A DNA stretch of 7,011 nucleotides, taken from Elusimicrobiota bacterium (GTDB lineage Bacteria; Elusimicrobiota; Elusimicrobia; Elusimicrobiales; Elusimicrobiaceae). How positions within the stretch are numbered: the stretch's first letter is position 1; each line of letters begins with the position of its first letter. Shown in pieces: positions 1 through 6,729 of this stretch. Under the pieces are notes generated by a model. That model was not told the origin of the DNA. It was given only the letters and a program-made list of their open reading frames with translations, and searched no databases. A program made the translations under genes and the position numbers. The stretch spans positions 1-7,011 of the forward strand of contig JAIRMX010000017.1 in NCBI GenBank assembly GCA_031258375.1, given 5' to 3'.

Positions 1-180
1 ACAGAGGGGCTGTTTATTGCTCATTGCCGTCAGCGTGATAGAAAAGGCGAATGACGAGAAAAGACGCGGAACGCAGGGTTGCGCAGAATGATAGGAAGAG
101 ACAGGCAACTCGGCAATCCACACACTGACATATTTCTGTACAACGGCTTTTACTGAGCTTGCCTGCTAAATTTCTAAACA
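1..180. repeat. Non-coding repeat-like segment with a 7-bp inverted repeat
   Basis: No reading frame here has a start, a ribosome binding site and a recognisable product. The arms ATTGCCG (23-29) and CGGCAAT (111-117) are perfectly complementary and enclose about 80 bases that contain the related strings GCGAATGACGAG and GCAGAATGATAGG. Read on the minus strand, the segment resembles the dispersed 'GTCATTCTGCG... / GGCAATCC' type of non-coding repeat found in many bacterial genomes. Some frames stay open for 30 codons or more, but the peptides are Cys/Arg-rich and match no family I know. Whether it is repeated elsewhere in this genome cannot be seen, since the window has only one copy. Confidence 0.4.
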
Positions 181-201
181 AAAAATAATATAACCATAAA
201 T

Positions 202-240
202 AATATCCTTACAAATTGTTTTGTGGGGATATTTTTATTT
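202..240 (+). terminator. Rho-independent terminator of an upstream gene
   Basis: Arms at 202-215 and 220-233 form an uninterrupted 14-bp stem with two G-T pairs around a TTGT loop. The right arm runs into TTTATTT, giving a U-rich tail for a plus-strand transcript. It lies about 280 bases before the first gene, so it most likely ends a transcript that enters from left of the window. On the minus strand the hairpin is followed by only a mixed A/T sequence, so a bidirectional role is less likely. Confidence 0.75.
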
Positions 241-451
241 GCGATTTTGTTTTGAGCGATTGCTGTATCATAAGTGAAAAACTTAAACCGCCGGTTAAAA
301 ATTTTCTGGATTGCCGCCCACTTCACATAAAACTATATATTTTGCGAATCTAATAGTGCCATTGTATTTTTATAAAATTCGGCCTAAAATTCCATAAAAG
401 CACTAAAACTAGCAAAGAACTTAGAAGTTTTTAGTTTATATAATAAAAATA
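241..451. other. AT-rich intergenic stretch without visible gene
   Basis: All frames are closed by frequent stops and no RNA gene is recognisable. A short AACC-GCC-GGTT palindrome occurs near 287-297, but its stem is only 4 bp. The stretch separates the terminator at 202-240 from the promoter-like sequence before the ATPase gene and is best read as an upstream intergenic region. Confidence 0.5.
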
Positions 452-480
452 TTTAAGTAATTTCTAAAATTTAGTATAAT
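452..480 (+). promoter_or_regulatory. Possible sigma70-type promoter of the ATPase gene
   Basis: A perfect TATAAT lies at 475-480, and 17 bases upstream sits TTTAAG (452-457), which matches only three of six positions of the -35 consensus. The predicted start near 487 would give a leader of about 30 bases to the ATG at 517. The -10 match and spacing are good, but the DNA is so AT-rich that chance matches are common. Confidence 0.45.
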
Positions 481-516
481 ATTCACAGGTCGTTATATTT
501 CAAAAGGATATATACT

Positions 517-1755
517 ATGATAGAAAGGAAAGACTATTTGCAAAAATTAATCGGCTGGAAAGATAAGCAAGTTATTAAAATTCTTACCGGCATTCGTCGA
601 TCTGGTAAATCAACATTATTTCGGTTATATCAGGAATATTTGCTTTCTGCCGGCATTCAACAAGAACAAATAATAAATATAAATTTTGAAGACCCGAATT
701 TTTCCCGCTTGCTTGATTGGGAAGCTTTGTATGCGTATATACAAAGCCTTTTAATTGCGGGGCAAAAGAATTATGTCTTTTTAGACGAAATACAAAATGT
801 TAAAGATTTTCAAAAAGCCGCAGACGGCTTATTTATTAAAGAAAACGTCGATTTATATTTGACGGGTTCAAATTCGCATTTTCAATCCGGCGAGTGGGCA
901 ACGTTAATTGCCGGCAGATATGTTGAAATTCACATTTTGCCTTTGTCGTTTAAGGAATATATGACGGCTTTTAATGAAGATAGGAACGAAACATTCCAAC
1001 AATATTTGAGATATAGCGGATTTCCTTATGCGGCGCAGTTGTTATTGCAAAATGACAATAAACAAGATTTTCCGTCGCAAATAAGGGAATATCTTTCCGG
1101 CATATACAACTCAATAGTATTAAAAGACGTTGGAGAAAATAAAAAAATAAAAGACGTTTCGCGTTTGGAAAAAATAATCCGCTTTATGGCGAATAATATC
1201 GGCAATTTAACGTCCATAAAAAAAATGAGCGACATTATGATTTCCGACGGAATGAAAATTTTTCCTCAAACGCTTGAAACTTACATAGACGCGCTTGAAA
1301 ACAGTTATATATTTTATAAGGCAGGGAGATACGACGTTAAAGGTAAAAATCTCTTAAGAACACAGGATAAATATTATCTTTCGGACGTAGGATTAAGATA
1401 TTATTTGCTCGGCGATGCGGACAGCGATACCGGCAGAGTTTTGGAAAATATAGTTTACCTTGAACTTTTAAGACGAGGCCTTAGAGTTTACGTTGGTAAG
1501 TTTGACGTTTATGACAAAACAATATCCAAAATGAAATCTACGGAAATAGATTTTGTGGTTGAAGGCATTAACGGGATAGAATATTATCAAGTGGCGCAAT
1601 CTATATTAAGCGAAGAAACAAAACAAAGAGAGCTCTTCCCTTTAAAAATGCTAAAAGATAATTACAAAAAGACAATAATAACGGCAGATATTCCTTTTGT
1701 TAAATCTTACGATGGAATAGAAGTTAAAAATATAATTGACTGGCTTTTAGAATAA
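517..1755 (+). CDS. AAA ATPase with C-terminal DUF4143 domain
   Basis: This 412-residue protein has the architecture and usual length of the AAA_14 plus DUF4143 family, whose cellular role is not established. The N-terminal ATPase shows a Walker A motif (GIRRSGKST, residues 25-33), a Walker B motif (YVFLDEIQN, 86-94), a sensor-like strand (DLYLTGSNS, 112-120) and the family's characteristic GRYVEIHILPLSFKEY segment shortly after. The C-terminal DUF4143 part carries E310 (ENIVYLELLRRG), EIDFV at 343-347 and YYQVA at 356-360, a layout reminiscent of PD-(D/E)XK nuclease-like folds, but the usual lysine is not obvious, so catalysis is not claimed. There is no signal peptide or membrane segment; it should be cytoplasmic. 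The ATG is supported by AAAGGA at 503-508, 8 bases upstream. It stands alone, more than 500 bases from the next gene. Such genes are often patchily distributed, which suggests transfer, but nothing here proves it. Family assignment is secure; function is unknown. Confidence 0.93.
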   Translation: MIERKDYLQKLIGWKDKQVIKILTGIRRSGKSTLFRLYQEYLLSAGIQQEQIININFEDPNFSRLLDWEALYAYIQSLLIAGQKNYVFLDEIQNVKDFQKAADGLFIKENVDLYLTGSNSHFQSGEWATLIAGRYVEIHILPLSFKEYMTAFNEDRNETFQQYLRYSGFPYAAQLLLQNDNKQDFPSQIREYLSGIYNSIVLKDVGENKKIKDVSRLEKIIRFMANNIGNLTSIKKMSDIMISDGMKIFPQTLETYIDALENSYIFYKAGRYDVKGKNLLRTQDKYYLSDVGLRYYLLGDADSDTGRVLENIVYLELLRRGLRVYVGKFDVYDKTISKMKSTEIDFVVEGINGIEYYQVAQSILSEETKQRELFPLKMLKDNYKKTIITADIPFVKSYDGIEVKNIIDWLLE

Positions 1756-2003
1756 TTCAAAAATTTAAAGATAATATCGTGGAGTTTATTACGGTAATAA
1801 TTTGCTATACTAAAATTAGTATTAAAGTTGGAAAGTAGTAAAAAATTTTAGTTCGTTTTTGGGTGTTCTGCGGTTTAAGCAGTTAAATGCAAAAAATCGC
1901 GGGACAAGCTTTTGAGAAATCAGAGGCATTACTGTAACCAAAAACAGCTCGTTATCAAGCACAAAGCGAAAGGAAGTCATGAGCCTTTTGCTATGTGTTG
2001 AAT
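1756..2003. other. Intergenic region after the ATPase gene
   Basis: No gene is supported. A weak palindrome TTATTA-CGG-TAATAA lies near 1786-1800, directly after the ATPase stop, but its stem is short, made only of A-T pairs and lacks a T-run, so I do not call it a terminator. The remainder shows no tRNA, small-RNA or riboswitch signature that I can recognise. Confidence 0.5.
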
Positions 2004-2028
2004 GTTTCCCGCCAGTTTGGCGGGAAAC
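2004..2028. repeat. Perfect 10-bp GC-rich hairpin
   Basis: GTTTCCCGCC (2004-2013) and GGCGGGAAAC (2019-2028) pair perfectly around an AGTTT loop. It is the most stable structure in this gap. There is no T-run after it on the plus strand (TACGG follows), and on the minus strand the next bases are ATTCAACA, so it does not look like a standard terminator. It resembles the dispersed hairpin repeats of this kind of genome, but only one copy is in the window. Confidence 0.6.
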
Positions 2029-2124
2029 TACGGCTGTTATATCCTGGGTTATACAGTAAGCTCAAATATAATGGCCGTTTTTATTGGACAAAAAGCAGTT
2101 ATTTTCTCTCTTTAGTAAAGCTTG

Positions 2125-2147
2125 TCCCCGAGTGTTGTAATCGGGGA
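2125..2147. repeat. 7-bp hairpin TCCCCGA/TCGGGGA
   Basis: TCCCCGA (2125-2131) pairs with TCGGGGA (2141-2147) around a 9-base loop. It sits about 100 bases downstream of the hairpin at 2004-2028, in the same gap before the pilin gene. No T-run follows. It is probably part of a small repeat element rather than a regulatory site, though a role in the pilin leader cannot be excluded. Confidence 0.5.
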
Positions 2148-2199
2148 ACTAAATATAAGTCGGAAGAGAGATTTAATATAAGCCGTTTTAAAGCTGGTA

Positions 2200-2246
2200 T
2201 TAAATCCCTCGCCGCTAAAGCAACACTCCCTTGACAAAAGGGAGAA
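2200..2246 (+). repeat. 47-nt interspersed repeat, copy 1 (pilin leader)
   Basis: This copy begins TTAAATCCCTCGCCGC and ends in a hairpin whose arms CTCCCTT (2226-2232) and AAGGGAG (2238-2244) enclose GACAA. By direct alignment it matches the inverted copy at 6418-6464 at 39 of 47 positions and the copy at 3159-3205 at 35 of 47. Translating this copy and the 6418-6464 copy in the equivalent frame gives nearly the same meaningless peptide (IKSLAAKAT against IKSLVAKAT), which explains open frames crossing them. The element ends only 8 bases before the pilin ribosome binding site, so it would lie in the 5' leader of any transcript that starts upstream. Confidence 0.75.
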
Positions 2247-2265
2247 AAAGACAAAGAGGTAAATT

Positions 2266-2709
2266 ATGAAAAACAAAAAAGGCTTCACGTTAATTGAACT
2301 TCTTGTAGTAGTAATAATCATCGGCATTCTCGCCGCCATTGCTTTGCCGCAATATCGAAAAGTTGTTATTAAAGCAAAAATAGCACGTGTAATGCCTCTT
2401 CTAAGAGCGGTTCAAGAGGCCGAAGAAAGATACTATCTGATTCATGGCGAATATACAAACGACGGGGAAAAATTAGATATAGACTGGACTCATATGATTC
2501 AATCACCATATAAATTAGAAATAGCTGGCACAGCGCAAGAGGTTTATACTTTTTATCCCGGTCCAGGATTATCTCGTAAATTTGAACATACTCAGACAGT
2601 TCCTGGCAGGTTCACATGTAATGGATATGGTTCCACATTGTATACAGAAATTTGTGCAACTTATGGAGAACCCATCTATTCGTGGACGCCTCATTATACT
2701 TATTGGTAA
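2266..2709 (+). CDS. Type IV pilin/pseudopilin-like prepilin
   Basis: This encodes a 147-residue secreted or pilus-associated protein. The N-terminus MKNKKGFTLIELLVVV is a class III signal peptide: prepilin peptidase should cut after G6 and methylate F7, and E11 is the conserved Glu at mature position +5. Residues 7-29 form the hydrophobic part of the N-terminal helix, followed by LPQYRK and an amphipathic helix to about residue 60. The rest is a soluble head with two cysteines (in RFTCNGYG and TEICATYG) that could form the D-loop-like disulfide of pilins; the protein ends in aromatic residues (HYTYW). Length is normal. The ATG is preceded by AGAGG at 2255-2259 with 6-base spacing. No other pilus genes (ATPase, platform, peptidase) are nearby. 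Many solitary pilin-like genes of this type occur in Elusimicrobiota; whether it builds pili, a secretion pseudopilus or something else cannot be told. A hairpin repeat lies just upstream of the ribosome binding site. Confidence 0.92.
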   Translation: MKNKKGFTLIELLVVVIIIGILAAIALPQYRKVVIKAKIARVMPLLRAVQEAEERYYLIHGEYTNDGEKLDIDWTHMIQSPYKLEIAGTAQEVYTFYPGPGLSRKFEHTQTVPGRFTCNGYGSTLYTEICATYGEPIYSWTPHYTYW

Positions 2710-2914
2710 TAGTTGTAATGTGGCGGGAGAGACAAATTTGATTATTATGGTACGCCGGCATTATTGCCAAAGTCATAAAAACTGTTTTGTATTAAACCGT
2801 TGTCAAAATGCCGTTTTGAATTACATTTTTCGCAATTTTTCCCATAGACAATAATATTTGCAAATAGTATTATTTAAAAAGAGGATACGTTAAATAAAAA
2901 ATTTATGTATCCAA

Positions 2915-3126
2915 AGTAAAATCTATGATGCAGAAAAAATTAATATTACAAATTATTACGTCGTAGCGTCCCGTTTTGGATAAAGAGGCAGATTGCCTGT
3001 GCGTAAAGGAAAAATGGGCGTATTGCCGGGGCATATACAATAGTCTCTAAGCTGAACTTTGGCGTTTTACGGTATAAAGACGGTGTTGAGAATGGTACTT
3101 TTATGGGACTCCATCAAGACCCATGA
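2915..3126 (+). pseudogene. Possible frame-broken coding remnant, pilin-like at best
   Basis: No intact gene exists between the pilin and the nuclease gene, but coding-like peptides appear in successive frames. From 2918 one frame reads KIYDAEKINITNYYVVAS and stops at 2981-2983. A second frame continues from 2973 with VLDKEADCLCVKEKWAYC and stops at 3048-3050. A third frame, from about 3031, reads AYTIVSKLNFGVLRYKDG and stops at 3124-3126. The order, the YYVVA-then-Cys composition and the position after a pilin gene fit the C-terminal head of a second pilin damaged by frameshifts. However, there is no visible N-terminal prepilin sequence, and the resemblance rests on eye only. Ordinary intergenic DNA is a real alternative. 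Confidence 0.22.
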
Positions 3127-3158
3127 ATTAACCAGTCGCCTTTTCTATACTTTTACTG

Positions 3159-3205
3159 TTTAATCCCTCCTCCTTAAAACGATACTCCGTTTACAAAAAG
3201 GAAAA
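3159..3205 (+). repeat. 47-nt interspersed repeat, degenerate copy 2
   Basis: This copy aligns without gaps to the copy at 2200-2246 with 35 of 47 identical positions, sharing the AATCCCTC start, the TAAA core and the ACAAAA loop. Its terminal hairpin is eroded (ACTCCGTTT against AAAAAGGAA), so it no longer forms the clean 7-bp stem. It lies about 240 bases before the nuclease gene in the same orientation as copy 1. Confidence 0.6.
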
Positions 3206-3352
3206 AACAACCTGCGCAAAAAGCTACCGTTTAATGAAAGAGTTTTATATATACTATCATTTTGGATAGAGAAGAAACAGATGCAGGATTTCTTCTTAAC
3301 TTGAAAAACGTAAAATGAGTTTCCATAAAAGGGCTTTTTATTCCCCGATGAA

Positions 3353-3379
3353 TTTACGCTGATAAAAATTTGCTAAAAT
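3353..3379 (+). promoter_or_regulatory. Possible extended -10 promoter of the nuclease gene
   Basis: TGCTAAAAT at 3371-3379 is an extended -10 element (TG, one base, then five of six matches to TATAAT). TTTACG at 3353-3358, 15 bases upstream, matches four of six -35 positions with slightly short spacing. Transcription from about 3386 would give a short leader holding GGGAG and the GTG at 3403, and would exclude the upstream TTG at 3370 as a start. Confidence 0.35.
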
Positions 3380-3402
3380 TATTTGAAGCACCGGGAGTTT
3401 TT

Positions 3403-6216
3403 GTGTCCAAAATAATTACGCTAACGCTTGAAGATAATGTAATAGATTATATAAGCGATTATCTCTTTAACGCCAAAGGCAAAATTGCAGTTATAAGCGG
3501 CAATAAAAGGCCGGCTTTGTTTATCAAAAAAAATCTCGCGCAAAAATACGGCAAAGCTTTCGTGCCGCCGTCGTTTTTTACCAACGACGAGTTTATCGAA
3601 GATTATATTACCGTCAAAAAAAATTTTTCAAAAATTACGGAGCTTTCCGCAGCTTACGCGGTTTTTAACGCCGTGCGGCAAACCGCGCCGGAACTTTTAG
3701 GCGGACGGACAAGTTTTGAAAATTTTATGAGTTGGGCTTTTGAAATTTTATCTTTTATCGAACAGGTGGATTTGGAAAACGTTTCCACAGATAAATTGAA
3801 AAATATTAAGGCCAACGCGGAAATAGGCTACGCCGTTCCCGACGGTATAAACGATTTACTTAAAAATATTTTTAAAATCAGAGAAATTTTCCACAGCGCG
3901 CTTGAAAAATCGCAAAAAACCACAAAAGGATATTCCTTTCTAAAAGCGGCCGGCGCGGATTTAAACGAGCTTGCGCAAAAGTATGACGAGATTGTGCTCC
4001 TCGCTCCGTTTTATCTGCATAAAACCGAACTTCAAATTTTTAAAAATATTTATGCTGCCGGCAGTCTCAGCGTAATAATCTGCGGAGACCCCGCGCAATT
4101 TAATATTTTAGGCCGAATATATAAAGAATTTAGCAAATCCGCCGAGTGTAAGCCGCGCTCTGCAAAACCCGGATATAATTTAAATTTATATTCGGCCTTT
4201 GACGATCAGCTGCAAGCCGCGCTCCTTAAAAATCTCATCGGCGCGTATTCGCGGGAAGATTTAGATAAAACAGTCGTCGTAGTTGCAAAACCGGAAATGC
4301 TGAAATCCGTAATTTCCGAAGTGTCTGCGGTCACGGATTACTTTAACGTTTCGGCGGGATACCCGGCCGCTAAGACGGCGGCGTTTTCCCTTATCGGCGA
4401 TATAATTTGCGCGCAGCTTTCAAGACGCGGCGAGTTTTATTATGCAAAAGACGTTATGAAAGTTCTCTCAAATCCTTTGGTGAAAAATATGAGGTTTTTT
4501 GCGGTTGCGGCGGTTTCCAGAATAATAATCCACAAAATTAACGACGCTTTAAGCCCGGATGCAAAAACGTCGATATCGGGCAAAATGTTCGTTTCTTTTG
4601 AGGAGATTTTAAACGAACCTTCTCTTGTCTCAAATATAACCGGCGCGACGGCAAAAGCTTGGGAATTTGTCCCGCCGGAAAAAATAAATAAGATATTAAA
4701 AGAAGTTTTTTCAAGTTTATTTGTCTCTTTTGAGAATATAAGAACATTGAAAAGATTTTCTGCGGTTATGCGGGAGTTTCTTGAGAAATTAAACGATTTA
4801 AGCATAGTTTCAAGTTATCCGTTAAATCCGCAAAGTTTGGAAATTTTATTATCCGTCTGCGACGATTTAAAAGCGCAAGAGATATCAAATATTGAATTTG
4901 AAAGCGAAGAAATTCTAAATATTTTTTCAGAACTTATTAAAAATAAGAAAATATCTTTGCCCGGCTCGCCGCTTAAAGGTTTGCAGATTTTGGGGCTTCT
5001 TGAGGCGCGAAATCTCTCTTTTGAAAACGTTTTTATCGTCGGCATGTCGGAGGGCGCAATGCCGGCTCTGCAAAAAGACTCTCCGCTTATCCCTAAAGAC
5101 ATAATGTTTGATTTGGGCATAGAAATGGCAAAGAGAGAATTCGAAATACAAAATTATCATTTCCAAAAACTCATTGCCGGCTCAAAAAATCTAAATCTGA
5201 TTTATCCCGAAAATGAAGAAGAACCCAGAAGCAGATTTATAGAAAAACTTGTATGGCAGGAAGAAACAAAAAAAGGATTAAACCGCGTGCGCGCCAAAAA
5301 GTTTACGCTTGGACAAATCCCCTCCAATTTTGCGGGAAAACAAAAATTCGCAAAAACTAGTTTAATAAATAATTTGCTTAAAACCATGTCTTATTCCCAT
5401 ACTAAAATAGAAACTTATTTGCGCTGCCGCCTTGAGTTTTATTATAGATATGTCTTAGGTCTTGACGAAGCCGAAGAAATAGGGGAAGAAATTTCCGCCA
5501 GCCATATAGGCAATTTCGTGCATGATTTCTTCAGCGATGTTTTCCGTAAAAATATCACGTTTGAGGATTTAAAGAAAAAAGAGTTTGAAGAATTTTATTT
5601 AAAAAATTTTTATACCGCCTATGAAAATTCTCCGTATTTTAAATTTAGAGAAGATTCTTTTTTAATAAAGGAAGTTCTTTTGCGACGGCTTATAAACTTT
5701 TTGAATAAGGAGAGAGAGCGAAATTTCGGCGTAATTTTCGCTTGCGAACGGGAATATAAAGCCGAAATTTCAACCGCAAACGGACAATATAATCTATATT
5801 GCCGCATTGACAGAGTTGATAAAAAAGGCGACGAGCATATTATATGCGACTATAAAACCGGAAATATTGACAGTAATCTAGTGAAAACTAAATTTTTAAA
5901 AATTATTGAAAAATGTCCAAGCAGAAAAAACATAAAAACAGCTCTGACTTCCCCTGCCGCTCTTCAGCTCCCGCTGTATAAATATATATTTGAAAACGAT
6001 GAAAGCAGTAAAGGCGCAAAGGCAGCGCAGTGCGCGCTCTACGGCGTCAAAGAATGCTGCTGGGAAGCTTTCCCTCAGGATGAAGAAATTTATTCCGCCC
6101 ATATTCAGATAATTAAAAGTATTCTTGATGAAATCAACGGCGATTTCTCTTTTGAGTACGACGAAAACGACAATTGCGATTGCGCTAATTGCAAATTCTT
6201 TTATATTTGCCGTTAA
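3403..6216 (+). CDS. AddB-like PD-(D/E)XK nuclease with degenerate helicase domain
   Basis: This 937-residue protein belongs to the AddB/RexB-like nuclease family, which together with an AddA helicase-nuclease processes double-strand DNA ends for recombination. Residues 1-650 are the helicase-like part: AVISGNKRPALFIKKNLA (about 29-46) stands where a Walker A loop would be but lacks GxGKT, so ATP hydrolysis is unlikely. The conserved LLEARNLSFENVFIVGMSEG segment lies near 532-551. The C-terminal PDDEXK_1 nuclease is complete: YLRCRLEFYYRYVLGL (C675), IGNFVH (H707), E782/E784, IDRVD (D803), DYKTG (D816, K818) and QLPLY (855-859). C675 with C927-x2-C930-x5-C936 matches the AddB 4Fe-4S pattern. 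The GTG start is chosen because GGGAG lies 5 bases upstream; an in-frame TTG at 3370 (11 residues longer) has no ribosome binding site. No addA follows: the next 500 bases are repeats. The symbol addB is withheld because the match is to the family, not to a close orthologue. Confidence 0.88.
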   Translation: MSKIITLTLEDNVIDYISDYLFNAKGKIAVISGNKRPALFIKKNLAQKYGKAFVPPSFFTNDEFIEDYITVKKNFSKITELSAAYAVFNAVRQTAPELLGGRTSFENFMSWAFEILSFIEQVDLENVSTDKLKNIKANAEIGYAVPDGINDLLKNIFKIREIFHSALEKSQKTTKGYSFLKAAGADLNELAQKYDEIVLLAPFYLHKTELQIFKNIYAAGSLSVIICGDPAQFNILGRIYKEFSKSAECKPRSAKPGYNLNLYSAFDDQLQAALLKNLIGAYSREDLDKTVVVVAKPEMLKSVISEVSAVTDYFNVSAGYPAAKTAAFSLIGDIICAQLSRRGEFYYAKDVMKVLSNPLVKNMRFFAVAAVSRIIIHKINDALSPDAKTSISGKMFVSFEEILNEPSLVSNITGATAKAWEFVPPEKINKILKEVFSSLFVSFENIRTLKRFSAVMREFLEKLNDLSIVSSYPLNPQSLEILLSVCDDLKAQEISNIEFESEEILNIFSELIKNKKISLPGSPLKGLQILGLLEARNLSFENVFIVGMSEGAMPALQKDSPLIPKDIMFDLGIEMAKREFEIQNYHFQKLIAGSKNLNLIYPENEEEPRSRFIEKLVWQEETKKGLNRVRAKKFTLGQIPSNFAGKQKFAKTSLINNLLKTMSYSHTKIETYLRCRLEFYYRYVLGLDEAEEIGEEISASHIGNFVHDFFSDVFRKNITFEDLKKKEFEEFYLKNFYTAYENSPYFKFREDSFLIKEVLLRRLINFLNKERERNFGVIFACEREYKAEISTANGQYNLYCRIDRVDKKGDEHIICDYKTGNIDSNLVKTKFLKIIEKCPSRKNIKTALTSPAALQLPLYKYIFENDESSKGAKAAQCALYGVKECCWEAFPQDEEIYSAHIQIIKSILDEINGDFSFEYDENDNCDCANCKFFYICR

Positions 6217-6417
6217 TAATAAGCGTATATATAGCCGCATGTTTAGGTTTCATTCCATAGGCCGGAAATTTTTCGGCAATATTCATTTGCACCCGATTTG
6301 TCGGAGCGGGTTACGAAATATAAAACGCCTTGCACAGTTCCGCCGTTGCTTACGCAAGGACTTTACTATGTTTACTAAACTAAAACAGTTAAATTGAATT
6401 TTGAGAATTAAGCAATA
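6217..6417. other. Intergenic region with two small hairpins
   Basis: There is no supported gene. At 6261-6277 GCCGGAA pairs with TTTCGGC (one G-T pair) around a 3-base loop, 45 bases after the nuclease stop; no T-run follows, so it is only a weak terminator candidate. At 6328-6333 and 6354-6359 CCTTGC and GCAAGG form an inverted repeat around 20 bases, in sequence that looks like another dispersed repeat. Open frames here cross these hairpins and the repeat next door, and their peptides match nothing. Confidence 0.45.
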
Positions 6418-6464
6418 TTCTCCCTTTAGTAAAGGACGCGTCGCTTTGGCGACGAGGGATTTAA
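6418..6464 (-). repeat. 47-nt interspersed repeat, copy 3 (inverted)
   Basis: On the minus strand this copy matches the one at 2200-2246 without gaps at 39 of 47 positions. It can form two hairpins: CCTTT/AAAGG (6423-6427 and 6431-6435, loop AGT) and CGTCGC/GCGACG (6439-6444 and 6449-6454, loop TTTG). The second is better preserved here than in copy 1, whereas copy 1 keeps the longer CTCCCTT stem. The full-length element therefore probably has two adjacent stem-loops. Its ends show no obvious target-site duplication. Confidence 0.75.
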
Positions 6465-6587
6465 TATTGTTGTTTAAGATAAAACAAAAAGATTTCCTAA
6501 TACGAACAAAATAAGATGCCCTCCCGAAAACGCTAATGATATGACAACAAAAAACAATACTGATGATATGATAGTTTTTACTTCCTT

Positions 6588-6680
6588 CCACCCTCACCCG
6601 CTCACTGCGTTCGCCGCCCTCTCCCGTCGTAAAAGGGAGAGGAAAAGACGTGGCAAATCCCTCGCTCGCTGGAGTTTAGC
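6588..6680. repeat. Composite hairpin repeat (CCCTCACCC...CCTCTCCC type)
   Basis: A locally GC-rich stretch begins with CACCCTCACCCGCTCACTGC and contains a perfect 8-bp hairpin, CCTCTCCC (6618-6625) with GGGAGAGG (6635-6642), around a 9-base loop. It is followed by AAATCCCTCGCTCGCTGGAG, whose first half repeats the AAATCCCTCG start of the 47-nt family. It looks like one dispersed repeat next to a partial copy of the other. CCCTCACCC/CCCTCTCCC repeats are widespread in bacterial intergenic DNA. An open frame of about 80 codons crosses it, but its Arg-rich peptide is a by-product of the repeat. Confidence 0.55.
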
Positions 6681-6729
6681 CTCGAATGTTTTTTTGCGTA
6701 TGAGCGCTATTATAATTCAGATATATAAT

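Noticed and set aside
1995..2234. 79-codon plus-strand open frame before the pilin gene
   Set aside because: It runs through both hairpins and the 47-nt repeat; its end (KSLAAKATLP) is just the repeat translated, and it has no ribosome binding site or family match.
2231..2236. TTGACA as a -35 box for the pilin gene
   Set aside because: It lies in the stem and loop of the repeat, and no -10 sequence follows at 16-18 bases.
2582..2854. 90-codon plus-strand frame overlapping the pilin 3' end
   Set aside because: It starts inside the pilin in another frame; the pilin's own stop and composition are normal and this peptide shows no family features.
2855..2880. AATAATA/TATTATT hairpin as a pilin terminator
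   Set aside because: The stem contains only A-T pairs with an 11-base loop, and no T-run follows on the plus strand.
4440..4805. 121-codon minus-strand frame inside the nuclease gene
   Set aside because: It is antisense to a well-supported coding region, with no ribosome binding site or recognisable domain.
6283..6597. 104-codon minus-strand open frame
   Set aside because: It contains the same repeat-derived peptide (KSLVAKATRP) from copy 3 and otherwise matches nothing.
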